Below, piece after piece: positions 11,268 through 22,899 of a stretch of 64,000 nucleotides of DNA (positions within the stretch are counted from its first letter, which is position 1; each line of letters opens with the position of its first letter). The DNA lies in the NCBI GenBank assembly GCA_963921825.1, contig OY997591.1:32943825-33007824 (forward strand), read 5' to 3'. Both the position numbers and the translations under genes were made by a program. The notes beneath the pieces are model-generated. The model was not told the origin of the DNA, did not search any database, and saw only the letters and a program-made list of their open reading frames with translations. Source of the stretch: Erodium maritimum (Eukaryota > Streptophyta > Magnoliopsida > Geraniales > Geraniaceae).

Positions 11268-12431
11268 CGCAAAGATCGCTGCAGTAGCACGTACGGTTCA
11301 ACTCAGTTTAACACAACTGAAACGGTTTAAGCAAACGGAACGTTCTCGTCCGTCTCAACGGATCCTAATCGGATCACGGCTAAGTATATAAGTCGTATAT
11401 AGTACGTATATAGACAAAGAAGTCTGCACATCGTGCGTCTCACACAGCAACCAAGTAATGCAACCAACTCCCACAGGAGGCAAAGTTCACACACAAACAC
11501 ACCAATCACAAGGGTTTCAAGGCACAAAGCAAACAGTTTGGAAACAAGTCCTTAATCCTTTTATCAAGCCTTTCTCTTTTCCCAAATTCCCTATCTTTAA
11601 TCAAAATAATCAAGTCGATCTCGCATCGTTACAACTCGATTCAGGCGTCCCCGAACCTCGTTGTAACCATTTGACATCCCACCATCACATTTGACTACAA
11701 TGGTCCCCCTGAGTCAACTATGATAGTACAACCAATCCATTTTTTTACAGAAAATTCGGTATGACCTATTCGTATTTTCCACTAACCCTCCGTTTAAACG
11801 GGACATTTACCAATCAATTTTCACAAGTTAAATAATACAAGAGTTCTCATGCTCTGCAAGGTACACAACAAAATCAACACATAGATTTCTCATGCTTCGT
11901 AAAGTACACACACTATCAAAGAGGGTGCAGAATACTCGAGTTTTACTCCTTTCAAAAGTTCCCCCTCCGGTCCATCACCACTCCAACAGTAACACTCCAA
12001 TGAAACCAACCTCCAACCTCATCAATACCTCAATCAATTAACCGTCCAACCTTAACAAACTTAAATCGGCCAACACTGTAGTAACACCCTTAACAGATAA
12101 TTTATTCAATAATTAGTATACAGCGGTTTGATCATTGCTCGTTAATCCAATACCTATCTCAACCGTTCGGTTTCACCGATCACTGTACATTACTGTTCAA
12201 AGGGTAAGGATACCACTCAAGCGATGTAACCGTCGAAAACAAAAGATTTAAATTTAAACAATCATTGAAAACAGTAAGACTCGAGTCGTTCTCACTCTAT
12301 GCATCGATGCTTTAAATCTCGCATCACCGAATACACGACTTAGACTCCCTAACTCCACCCACCTAATTGACGTTGGTCCGAGGTTTTGAAAACAAGTTTA
12401 AAATTTACAACCTGTTTCAAATGAAACCATA
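11268..12431 (-). other. G1 5' leader
   Basis: About 1.16 kb of non-coding leader between the gag ATG and the PBS. The part from 11799 onward is duplicated at 2510-3138. Short ORFs here have no recognisable domain. Confidence 0.75.
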
Positions 12432-12442
12432 CTCTGATACCA
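12432..12442 (-). other. Primer binding site of G1
   Basis: CTCTGATACCA, reverse complement TGGTATCAGAG, complementary to initiator tRNA-Met, 3 bp from the LTR end at 12446. Confidence 0.85.
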
Positions 12443-12445
12443 AAT

Positions 12446-12886
12446 TGTCACGCCGCAAATCCGGTATTGACCTGACTCGAGACGTGACCGGAATTAAAGG
12501 TAGAAAAGCGATAAAGAAATACCAAAACCTTTATAAAAACAAGATAAACTCTTTCTATATCAACAACTATAAAATAGTTCCAAAACTTCCAATGAGTCAC
12601 AGCTCAACATAAATAGTCAAATAAATAATGTTTAAAACACACGACCAACATAGCTCTAAGATAAACCCCAAAATGTCCAAAAGCTCCCGAGCCTCGAACT
12701 CATTAGACATCTGCTACGCCTGTAAAACAGTAAGAAAACCAAAGGGGCGGTGAGCTTACGCTCAGTAGGAAAAACCTTAACAACTCAACCCTCAGGTCAA
12801 AACTGTACTGGATAAGCAGATAACTCAAATAACAATAAAATACGATTAACAACAGAATGACGGGTAACAAGAAAGAATGAGATAAG
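12446..12886 (-). repeat. 5' LTR remnant of G1 (440 bp)
   Basis: Starts TGTCACGCC as at 3155 and follows that LTR closely to 12886, then stops abruptly. The remaining about 2.85 kb of the LTR is missing. Confidence 0.88.
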
Positions 12887-13323
12887 TATTTGACTTGGTA
12901 CTTCGCCCGCCAATCCATTCTCAGGATCACGTCAAAGGCGGTCATTTCGTAAGTATCCTTCCCACGGATACACGCACAAGCTCAGTCGCTGCCGAACCTC
13001 ACGGAACCTCGCGGTATCTCTAAGACCTCACTCCTCTACCTTTGTCGTGCCTACCAACCTCGAACATACCCGAATCCTCGGGGTGAGGACTCGATCCATC
13101 ATCAAGGCTCTTGAGCCCTCTCTCGAACCTCATGTATCAGTTCGCTTCTCTAACTCCGCAGGCACGACAGATCCTAGTCAACACCACATCACCCCCAACC
13201 GGCGTATCCAGACGCAGGGGTGGACTCAACGCCTCTAAACTCAGCCCCAACATCTCAGCATCACTCGACGAAGCAAACGAGTGTGGCCCCCGGTATCCAA
13301 TAAAACTGACGCCCAAATCAGAG
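12887..13323 (-). pseudogene. Block A: gypsy protease fragment
   Basis: Minus-strand protease sequence matching 2118-2509 (by eye about 98 percent), extended by about 50 bp toward the catalytic site. The ILxMDW end is at about 12920 (here ILRMDW). The position of the catalytic DTG is decayed to a IPGA-like sequence near 13300. It is a fragment with no start or stop of its own. Its left edge joins the LTR remnant of G1; its right edge joins LTR-body sequence. Confidence 0.75.
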
Positions 13324-13527
13324 ATCGAACAACCCCTCCATTAGTCACTCCGGTCAAGTCTAGCACAACCCTCACACGGTTCTCTATGCATTTAGTTATA
13401 ACGTTCCGCCACCCAACCAGTATTCGCTACTCGTCCCCAATCAAACCAGGGCAAACTACTACCTCAAAACCTGATATCAAAACGTCACACTACTTAAGCC
13501 ATTAATATGTTCCCGATTCAGCAAATC
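13324..13527 (-). repeat. Tekay LTR fragment (left of solo LTR)
   Basis: The reverse complement matches the G2 LTR around 51780-52040 (ACGAGTAGCGAATACTGGTT and the GGTATCAGGTTTTGAGGTAG region). It continues at 15003 across the solo-LTR insertion. Confidence 0.7.
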
Positions 13528-13532
13528 ACTAT

Positions 13533-15002
13533 TGTCACGCCCCAAATCCGGTATTAACCGGACTCGAGACGTGACCGGAATTAAAGGTAGAAAAGCGATA
13601 AAGAAATACCAAAACCTTTATAAAAACAAGATCAACTCTTTATATATCAACAACTATAAAATAGTTCCAAAACTTCCAATGAGTCACAGCTCAACATAAA
13701 TAGTCAAATAAATAATGTTTAAAAAACACGACCAACATAGCTCTAAGATAAACCCCAAAATGTCCAAAAGCTCCCGAGCCTCGAACTCATTAGACATCTG
13801 CTACGCCTGTAAAACAGTAAGGAAATAAGGTTTGAAGAAATGATTTAAGAATCGAAAAGGGCTAAAAGGAAGGGTTTTGGGTTCTGGGGTTCTGATCCGG
13901 AACGCCATACGGACCGTGTGGCTAGCCGTGCCGGAACCTGGCACGGACCGTATCACAGTTCGGCCCGGTAGCCAGCACGGACCGTGTCACAGACAGGCCC
14001 GGAGTGCGACACGGACCGTGTGAGGTACTGTGCCGGACTCCTGTCCGTTCCGTGCCGCGTGTCGTGCCGGTACAAGGCCCGTTCCGTGCGGCCTGTCGTG
14101 CCGGCACCTGGCCCGGTCCGGGTCACGTTCCGCGCCAAACCTGACCAGTTCCTTCCCCAACTCGAGTTTCACGAAAATCACCATTAAAACCCCATTTCCA
14201 AGTCCTCTCAAGTCCAAAATGTTCATCCAATGTTACCCAACATCAACACTCTCAATGGGTTCATCAAAACTTCAACCAAAGCACAATCCAAAACATCATA
14301 CTTCACTACTTCTTCTCCAAGCAACAACCACAAAGCTAGTTCTTCAACTTTGAACCAAAAACCCACAAAACCCAAAATTGAAAGTAGATGAAATGGAGAG
14401 TTAAGAGCATCCATACCTCTAGGATTGAGAGATGAAGAAGATGGAAGGAAAATGGAGGCAAAAGGACTACAAACAAGCTCCAAAATCCAAGCTTTCTTCA
14501 CTTTCTTCTTCCTCAAGAAATGAGCTCTCCCCTCTCTGTCTCTCTCCTTGTGATTTTCGGCTGAAACAATAGTGAGTGAGCTAAATTGTGTGCTCATGTT
14601 GCTTTAAATGACCTATTTTGTAAAAATACCGAAAAGCCCTTAAGGTCCTATCCCTTTAAAGGTAAGTTGGGAGGGTATAAGAGTCATTTGAAGCTCCTTT
14701 TTTATCCTCCAAGCCAAATATGACAAGTGTCATGTGGGGTCACTTCCACTTGAATAATTTCCAGCTTTCCAAGATTTTATCGGAAATTACTCGATATAAA
14801 GTCCAAGTTTCACCGAAAATTGACCTAACCAATATTACAGTCAAACTGAAGGAAATGGCCCAACTAAGCTAGTCGTGATGACGGCTAAGCTTTTTGGGTC
14901 CCGGAGAGGTCCCGAATGACTTCCTGAGTCATCGGTTGACTTTTTCAGCCGAAAGTCAAACTTGTCTAGAATTTACCAGTTCGACCGGGGGCGGTTCTTA
15001 CA
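13533..15002 (-). mobile_element. Solo Tekay LTR with TSD ACTAT
   Basis: Plus strand begins TGTCACGCCCC (13533) and ends GGTTCTTACA (15002). It is flanked by ACTAT at 13528-13532 and 15003-15007. There is no internal region, so it is a solo LTR left by LTR-LTR recombination. At 1,470 bp it is much shorter than the related 3,287-bp LTR. The missing part corresponds to about 3446-5243 of that LTR, including the 45-bp minisatellite. Confidence 0.92.
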
Positions 15003-15310
15003 ACTATTGCTCACAACCCCAATACCCCAATTACCCGATCACGTAGGGAAACCTCAAACGGGGATCATATTCTCAATTCCGCAAGCCACTATTGCTCACA
15101 ATCTCGATACCCTAATTACCCGATCACGTAGGGAAACCTCAAACAGGGATCTTGTTCTCAACTCAGCAAACCACTATTTCTCATAACCTCGATACCCCAA
15201 TTACCCGATCACGTAGGGAAACCTCAATATAACCCACTCACGTGAAGGAAACCTCAAACCACCCGTTCACGCGAGGGAAACCTCGAACACCCGTTCACAT
15301 AGGGGAAACC
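15003..15310 (-). repeat. Tekay LTR fragment with 85-bp tandem repeat
   Basis: Three units of about 85 bp, each with TTACCCGATCACGTAGGG (15031, 15116, 15201). They match, in reverse, the 87-bp repeat of the G2 LTR at 51550-51760. This was contiguous with 13324-13527 before the solo LTR inserted. Confidence 0.8.
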
Positions 15311-16113
15311 TAGTTCGTATGGCGCCGCAGCGCATCAACCCTAACCCCTCTCCGTGGTGAGACTCTCACACCGAGGCGCTGTATCACTACAGTAGGTTAT
15401 TGATGAGTCTCGAACCCAAGACCTCACCCTTTAACAACGAACTTACGGCCTCTACAACCAACACAAACATTTACACAACCATGCAAAACCAACACTCAAA
15501 CTGCACAATCCAGACGGTGGAACAAGACAGGAACCCTTCTTAACCCCAAATTCGTTGCAGACTCGATTTTTGCCCCTTTTTAACCCCAAAAACGGTCTTA
15601 AGCGTCACACACGCTCGATCACCAATTTAACAACTCACGCACAACGACTCACAGACAAATTCAAGTCACCCAAGCTCAAATACAAGCCGACAAGGCCAAC
15701 CAAAATCAAAACACGCCCACCGGGCCAACCAATTTCAAAACACGCCCATCGGGCCAACCAATTTTAAAACTTTCCTCCCTTTCATCATAAAACCTTATTT
15801 TTGACATCACGTAGTTACAACCCGGTCCAGGCGTCCCCGAACTAAGTTGTACCCACTTGATATCAGCACCGTCACGTTCGACTACAGGAGCGCTCCTGAG
15901 TCGAGTCGCGACAGCTAAAAAAACGTTTCACGCAGCAACACAATCATTATGCCAGTAACAACCGTACTGCACATACACACAACAACAAACAGGACTCCTA
16001 TCACTACCGGTCTACACACGGTTTCCGACTTGCGCAACCAACGCACGACGAGACTTTTAATGACTCAACTCTCCCCACCTAATGACGTACAATCCGAGGT
16101 GTGAAACCTCGAG
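15311..16113 (-). other. Leader of gypsy element X
   Basis: Non-coding sequence to the left of the PBS at 16114. It resembles the G1 leader (the CACGTTCGACTACAGGAGC region versus 11680-11720). It joins LTR-body repeats at about 15310, so element X is rearranged. No gene is visible. Confidence 0.6.
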
Positions 16114-16124
16114 CTCTGATACCA
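16114..16124 (-). other. Primer binding site of element X
   Basis: CTCTGATACCA next to the LTR end at 16128; initiator tRNA-Met type. Confidence 0.82.
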
Positions 16125-17112
16125 AGCTGTCACGCCCCAAATTCGGTGGAACCGAACCTGGAACGCGAACGGTGAAACAATAAAATGATTTTCAAACCTT
16201 TTAAATAAATTTCTAAAAATCACCATTTAGTTAATCAAAATAATAATTTACAACTCAAAAGTACGTCCAAACAAGCGGACAAAAGACATGGCGTACGTCG
16301 CTAAACCCAAAAGGAAACTCGGATTCCCGCTCCCAGCTCTTCAAGCTTCGAGAGCTCACCTAGTCCGTCTCGCGACCAGTACCTGTAGGAAAAGCAGCTA
16401 GGGGTGAGCGTTCGCTCACCACCACGGATACCAGACTGACTACGGCATACCAGCAGACAATGCCGGAAACACCAACAACAAACCCAACACCGGGGACTAC
16501 TGTCCCCAACTCAAGTAACCCGACTGACACACAACTGTTACTTTCCCCAACCGACTCAACACTCGACCACGTAATGTAGACCCGACACAACGGTTACGAC
16601 CTCAACCCAAAGACTCAAAAGGTAACCACGCAACACCCAAGATCACAAAGGATCGCACACCAAACAAGATCACAAAGGATCGCACTCCAGCTGCTCAGTG
16701 CCGGTTGCTAACCGGCTGGGCTCGAGCCTGCCCACGCAACTTCCCCGACACTCAGTCGGATCAGGCGGTCGACCTGCCAACGATGTATAAAGCCATACTT
16801 TTCCGATAGCCGGTCGGAAAGGGAGCCGCCCTCATCGCCAAAGAAGACGCTCAACCTTACTGATCCCTGTCGGAAGGCTAGCCAATACCCACGCAACTTT
16901 TTCCGACACGCAGTCAGATCAGGCGGTCGACCTGTCTAACCAATACCCACGCAACTTTTCCCGACACGCAGTCGGATCAGGCGGTCGACCTGTCTCCCCC
17001 AACCTCAGGCAACCACCACCACAATCACAAGCAAAGTTCAACAAACAGTAACAACACAGGTTTAGCACTCCACCGGCACTCACGACTACCCAAGAGGCCA
17101 ACCGTAAAACAC

Positions 17113-17632
17113 GGGCTCAACAACCCCATGGGCCCTCATGGCCACCCAAGACACACCAACAGTAAAGACACGGGCTCAACAACCCCACGGGCACTCATGG
17201 CCACCCAAGACACACCAAAAGTAAAATACGGGCTCAATAACCCCACGAGCACTCATGGCCACCCAAGACACACCAACAGTAAAATACGGACTCAACAACC
17301 CCACGGGCACTCATGGCCACTCAAGACACACCAACAGTAAAATACGGGTTTAACAACCCCACGGGCACTTATGGCCACCCAAGACACACCAACAGTAAAA
17401 TACAGGCTCAACAACCCCACGGGCACTCATGGCCACCCAAGACACACCAACAGTAAAATATGGGTTTAACAACCCCACGGGCACTCATGGCCACCCAAGA
17501 CAGACCAATAGTAAAAATACAGGTTTAACAACCCCACGGGAACTCATGGCCACCCAAGACACACCAACAGTAAAAAAAATACGGGTTTAACAACCCCACG
17601 GGAACTCATGGCCACCCAAGACACAAACTAAA
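17113..17632. repeat. 58-bp minisatellite, 9 units
   Basis: Units start at about 17113, 17172, 17230, 17288, 17346, 17404, 17462, 17521 and 17583. Each contains AACAACCCCACGGG, then CTCATGGCCACCCAAGACA. Spacing is 58-62 bp. It lies inside LTR X. Confidence 0.92.
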
Positions 17633-17710
17633 CAATCAACCTCCGGGCATAATCAAATGCCTCCAGTAATTCTTATATCGATAATTTCACTGCTCCTACG
17701 ACACTACTAA

Positions 17711-18241
17711 GTGTCACATGAGGAGATTCGGCTTCTTCACTGTTTCGAAAAGGGAATTCCAGCCCTCTTTGAGAAACTCCTTTTGGATCAACTTGACCAG
17801 CATGCTATCAGGCCTAATGGGAGGATTAGTTTTGCGGGTATTGCCACACAACTAGCCCAGTTTTATGGGGTTTGGGAGAACCCACAGGAAGCACCCACAC
17901 GCTTTAAATCCAACTTGGTTAGTCGGGAAGTTTTTAAGGGTACCGACATGCGCACAGCAGGCCCCGAGCCAAGAGAGGGAGAGGGGGAAGAAGATCCCAG
18001 GTATGCGGCTCTGTCGGCCCAGATCACTGCTTTCCGAGAGGAGATGCGCACGGGTTTCCAGAGACTGGAAACCCGCTATGTTGAGTATACTACCCAATTT
18101 CAGGGTATATCTACTCGGTTCGCCGGGGTCGAGACCCGATTTAGTGGGATGGATACTCAGTTTGACAGGGTTCACACCCGATTCGACACGGTGGACTCCA
18201 CTCTTGAGCCCTTGTCCACCTTGCCTATGACTGTTGATTAG
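17711..18241 (+). pseudogene. Athila-like ORF downstream of pol, fragment
   Basis: 176 codons open to a TAG at 18239. The first about 60 residues (LLLDQLDQHAIRPNG, then ISFAGIATQLAQFYGV) resemble the conserved domain found in plant retrotransposon and putative transposon proteins of the Athila/Tat group. Residues about 95-170 form a regular series of TRF/TQF heptads (TRFAGVETRF, then GMDTQFDRVHTRFDTV), which should be a coiled coil. The first few codons come from LTR X, so the start Met is accidental and the amino terminus is missing. Family placement is by pattern only and could be wrong. Confidence 0.5.
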
Positions 18242-20593
18242 ATTCAGACCCGCATGAGGTCTAACTGGTGGGGTAGTGGTCGGTCTGAGCAGTCTGGCCA
18301 GCCCTCTGACCTCCCTCATGTCCAGCCCTTCGACCTCCCTCCTGGCCACCTGCAGTGAGCGGGTGCATTTGCATCTTGTATATATGTGTTTTACGCTTTC
18401 CCATCATTTATTTTATGCATGTTGTGTGGTTTATGATCATTATCTGATTTCAGCATCGCTAGGGCTTGACAGATTTAGGAAAGCGTAATTTGTGTTTTTA
18501 TTTCCCATGCATTTTATGTTTTTGTTTGAGTTTGTGTCAGCATTAGCTCTGCCGATCAGTGGCTTCTGGATCGGTGCTTGGGTGGCTTATGTGGCCACCC
18601 CTTTCGTCGAGCTAACGACGTTAAACAATGGCGCTGGTTGGGAGGCAACCAACACATGGCATGGGGAGCGAGATGAGTTTAGCGGAGTAGATTATGGTGC
18701 AGAAACTCCTGGAGGTTCTCTCGGGCGAAGAGCTCTCCATCCATACATGCACGAGGGTCTCCACAGTCAGTGCAGTTCACGTAGCGGTTCTTCGAGGGGC
18801 AGTATCTCTACCCTTCCTATTTTACATTGTTCTCGCTATTTACTTCCTTTATGCTATCTGGTTGGCCATGAGTGCCCGAATGGTCGTGTTGATAGACTAT
18901 GCATATAGGGTTGTGTGAATTGTATATCTGCTGACTATGAGTGTGGGGTGCTTCATTGTTATCATCTATCTTGTGCATGCGTATATATGTGTTTAGATTG
19001 TACATATGCGTTTAGAGTCGCACTGGGGACAGTGCTTAGTTTTAAAGTATGGGGTGGGGTATGCCTTACTTTGCATTGCATTGTGTTTTCTTTTGTGTGC
19101 TCATGCATCATTTCGTGTTATAAACTTTTTGAAAAATCCAAAAAAATTGAAAAAGTTTGAAAAATCGAAAAAAAAATATTTTCTGGTGATATGCAAATCT
19201 AGTGTTTATGTTCCTAAGGATTCGATGATTGAATTGTCGCTATTGCTTATTTCTTGCATAAATCAAGTTTGTATATGAATATGAGTGAATCAAATAGGTA
19301 GTGAAAGCACATGCATTAGGATTAACTCTTCCACTTGCTTTTGAGTGTTTGCTATAACCCGTGTTGTTTGCCTTTGATTCTCATGCATGGTAATTTGAGT
19401 CTAGAACTACATGTGCGACCCTTTCGAGGCGAAATAAGAATAAGGAACATGGTTGTTTAGGAAAATGATTTTAGGCCATCTATGGATCGTTTGAGCTAAA
19501 AATTGTCCACCCTTGCATGATTAAATCTCTTAGTCACCCATTTGAGCCTTAACCTTTCGTTTCTTAACCCGACATTACAATCCTATGTGCCTTTTGTTTC
19601 ATTTATATATCCTCATTATTATTTGAACCCATATCTCTAGGCTTAGTTGCTTCATTGAGAGTGGTTGTTTTTGGGATGATGAGTGAGCGAAAGAGAGAAA
19701 AATTAATGAAAAGATAATTTGCCATTGGTTTGTATTGAGAAAAATATTATCATCGCCTTACCCCAAAGGAAAAGAAAAGAAAAAGGGATAGAAAAAGAAG
19801 AAAAAGAAAAAAAAATCCCTTGAAAAAAAATAAGTGTGGGGTAAGGCTTGATAGTGGTTCAGAAATTTTTTTAACTTATGGATATCTATGACATATCATT
19901 GTTGTCATTAGTTATTCAATGAAAAAAAATGTCATTAGAGATTGCAAGAGTTGAATGTTAAACATGGGGTTTGGGATGTGTGACATGCTTTATGGGTGTG
20001 AGAATGAAGCAGCTTTGTCTTGAGATATTTATTGAGCTTCTTTTGGTTATCCTTCCCTACCCTTTGCCTAGCCTTACATTACAAGCCAAATTAAAGACCT
20101 TTCTGATTCTTGAATAACCATGATTCCTTACAATTAGTGGAGATGAGTTTAGCATGATAGCATATGAATCTCTAAACTCCATGTATGGGGAAATAAGGAA
20201 ACACACAGGTATGGTGAACAAGTGAATGCAAGTTTAAAAGGAAAGAGTTAACTCCTTAATGTGCGTAGCGTCCTACTTTACTGTATTCATTAGTTCATAT
20301 GCTTCTTTGATGAATGTAAGATTTTTTAGCATGTGGCGACTCTGAGAAAACCATGTGAACCTCTATGCACGGCTTTGAATATCACCTACTTTTCGTGCCT
20401 TTTTCATGCATCATATAGAGTGTTGTAGGAATGCATTAGAGTTAGGATTCATGCATTGCACGTGCATCTTTATATTTAATGTCTTGAATAAAGGAGTACC
20501 GGACTCCTCCTATCCAGGTGAACCTCGGGGTTTAACCGGTTTTATCTTAGTGATGATGTCTTCTTATGTTGATTTTCCTGGGGCGAGAAAAAG

Positions 20594-20606
20594 TCTAAGT
20601 GTGGGG
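20594..20606 (+). other. Polypurine tract of Athila-like element
   Basis: AAGTGTGGGG immediately before the putative LTR start TGTTGATG at 20607. Confidence 0.6.
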
Positions 20607-21958
20607 TGTTGATGCGGACGCATCTTAGCATTAAAAATGCCACATTTAGGGTGATTTTACTGCTGATTTTAGCCCATTATTGTCTCACTCTCTTATGTTT
20701 TGCTCGTTTCTAGCGTTTTTCATGTTTCATAGGGTATAGCTTGGAAAAGGAGCGAAAACACATAAAAAAGGGGAAGAAATTCGAAAGCAGCAGACAAAGT
20801 GGTGGAACAGAGCAGGCATCACGGATCCGTGACAGAACCCGTCACGGGTAGTGTCACGGAGCCGTGACGAAGACCCAATTTCGCCAAATCGTTCTGCTCC
20901 GTCACGGATCCATGACGGTGTCCGTGACGGATGCCATCACGGAGCCGTGACGCGCGCGCAGACCTGTTTCCCAAATCGCTTCAGTTTCGAGTTTTAGACT
21001 TTTTAAACCTAAAAATCAGCCTCCAGTAGATCTAACTTGTAATTTTGAGAGCTAAGAAGAGAGGAGAGTTGAGAGCAAGCTTGAGGAGAGGATTTCCACT
21101 TGAAGAACATCATTGTAATCAAATATTGGGTATTGTATTTCTCTACTTTGGTCAATTATGAAGCTTTGTTCATGTTCATCAATGGTGTTTTCTTCTTCCT
21201 TGCTCATGAGTAACTAAAACCCCATAATCTAGGGTTATGGGGGATTAGAGATTTGTTTTCCAATGTGTTGATTGTATGAATGAGGATTGTGTAGAATGAT
21301 TTGATTTAGGGTTTGCATTTGATTTAAGCTTAATGCTCTATCTCCCGGGTAGGCCTGATAGAAGGTGGGAATTGCAATCTGACACTCGTGAGAGGTGGGT
21401 TGCAATTAGGTCAGAAATCTTATACGAATTGGGTTTAAATCTAGACTAGTGATAGCTAGGTTAACATGATTGCAATAACCATAGGGTTCAAACCGAAAGT
21501 TAGAAATTATCAAAGAACGTAATGCTTTGGGTCTCCCTACATCTTGATTCGTGAGAGCTGGGTGGTTAGATTCCATTAGGGTCCGAAAAAACGTGAGGAG
21601 TTAGGACTAGTTTGAGAGATAATTCGTTGCCCCTAAAATCAGAACAACTTCACAATGTTCATCGTCAGTTAAATGCATTGGAAACGGTCTCTATGAACCC
21701 ACAACCTTAGATTACTTTTTCTCTGAATTAAAACTCTTCTAAGCTTTATGATTACTGGTTCACTGTCATTTCGCTTACTGTTTACTTTTCATGTTTTAAA
21801 ACAAAACCATCATTTCATCGAAATAGCTTGACAACGATTTTGATATAGAACGTGCTTGACTCGTGCTCCCTTGGGTACGATAATCCGGAACTTAAATTCC
21901 AAAAATACTACTTGACGACCGGTACGCTTGCCGTGTCCTTTACTGTGTTAAAAACGCA
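20607..21958 (+). repeat. Athila-like LTR
   Basis: Starts TGTTGATGCGGACGC and probably ends near ...AAAACGCA at 21958. It contains CTAGGGTTATGGGGGATTAG, a sequence type common in these LTRs. The right boundary is approximate because there is no second LTR for comparison. Confidence 0.55.
20817..20960. repeat. Cluster of GTCACGGATCCGTGAC-type palindromes
   Basis: Five or more near-palindromic CACGG-N-CCGTGAC motifs in 140 bp within the LTR. Very similar motifs recur at 63871-63985, and a variant in the Tekay LTR at 5318-5556. Confidence 0.8.
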
Positions 21959-22899
21959 GGGCGTCACCAGCCACCACCCCAACTCCGGCATCCACCATAC
22001 ACGGTGGCCGGAGCTCCCCCGAGCCTCCGGTCACCGGAAAACGTTCATCTTTCGCTCCAAAATGTCTCCAACGAACCCCACACCTCAACTCACCCATAGT
22101 TTACTCGTTTTAACCCAAACCCTAAACTTTAAACGTACCAAAACGAAAATCGAAAGGGTACTCACCGTAGGGAATGACGATGGGAGCTCGATTCTTCAAT
22201 CGTTGAGACGATCCGTCGGTTGGATCGTCGGGAGATCGACAAAAACCCAAGCTTTCTTCTCTTTTTCTCCCTTTTCTCCTTCTCTTTCCTCTCTCCACTT
22301 TCTCTCTCTATTTTCTTCTCTCTTTTTTGGTGTTATGGCCGAACACTCCTATTTGCTCTTCTTTTTGTTTTGTTTTAAAACAACAACTAACACTTAATTA
22401 CAAAACTAACACTCATGTAGTCTTCTTTTGTTTTGTCCCAAAAACCTAACACCACCACTTGTGTGACATGTGGCAAATGGGTACCACCCCTTTTTGGAAA
22501 ATATCTTCTAGATATTTTTCAGTCAGATTCGCGAAATTCGGCCGTCTCGGGCCCTGAACGGGCACTTTATCCAAGAAATTATGAATCTTCATGGGCTACA
22601 AGGAATTGGCTCAACTAAGACCGTTGTGACGACGGCTAAGCTTTTTGGATCCAAAACGGGTCTCGAATGGACCAAAACGTCGCTCGGTTGACTTTTCCAG
22701 CAAAAAGTCAACCTTTCGCAAATTGGTCAGAATGTTGCCCTGAGCCCCCCGGAACTCACTTCGGTCGATATCGGGGTCAACTTAAGTCCGGTATGACCCT
22801 CGGGGTCAAATTTAGGTTCATTTAAGTGTCTGTCCAAAAACTTTAAATTTTCCTATTTTTCGTCGATTTGACTGGCGTTGACCGGGAGTGGTTCTTACA

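Larger units (their letters stand above)
3155..12886 (-). mobile_element. G1: Tekay/Del-type Ty3/gypsy element, 5' LTR truncated
   Basis: Read on the minus strand the order is: 5' LTR remnant (12886-12446), PBS (12442-12432), leader, gag, PR, RT, RNase H, IN, chromodomain (end 6493), polypurine tract (6459-6443) and a 3,287-bp 3' LTR (6441-3155). The chromodomain after integrase and the very long LTR place it in Tekay/Del. It is dead: eight in-frame stops, one frameshift and substitutions at catalytic residues of RT, RNase H and IN. Its 3' LTR is also joined to a PBS and leader on the far side, so it is shared with the truncated copy G0. The 5' LTR stops at 12886, where protease block A begins. 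No TSD can be given. Confidence 0.88.
11799..12886. repeat. Block B, copy 2
   Basis: Near-identical to 2510-3597. The left edge is continuous with the G1 leader, so this copy is in its original context. The right edge at 12886 joins LTR sequence to protease block A through a short shared AGTA/TA. Confidence 0.85.
17719..21958 (+). mobile_element. Athila-like 3' fragment inserted in LTR X
   Basis: From left: the end of a protein region, a long non-coding 3' part, a polypurine tract and an LTR starting TGTTGATGCGG. The phrase GTTGGGAGGCAACCAA at 18638-18653 and the AAGTGTGGGGT tract before the LTR are features I associate with Athila/Tat elements. The 5' part (LTR, gag, pol) is absent, so it is truncated at 17719. 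No TSD can be checked because of the truncation. Confidence 0.65.
16128..22899 (-). repeat. LTR of element X, split by an Athila-like fragment
   Basis: Plus strand begins TGTCACGCCCC and ends GTGGTTCTTACA. Without the insert (17719-21958) it is about 2.5 kb and is related to the G2 LTR at 49023-52530 in reverse. About 590 bp of the G2-like LTR has no counterpart at the insertion site, so the insertion was accompanied by a deletion or this LTR differs there. Sequence right of 22899 has no polypurine tract, which fits the outer edge of a 5' LTR on the minus strand. Confidence 0.8.

Noticed and set aside
17128..17340. His/Gly/Pro-rich repeat ORF
   Set aside because: Product of the 58-bp minisatellite; 58 is not a multiple of three, so no frame is maintained.
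17711..18241. Envelope gene of a retrovirus-like element
   Set aside because: No signal peptide, transmembrane segment or cleavage site can be seen.
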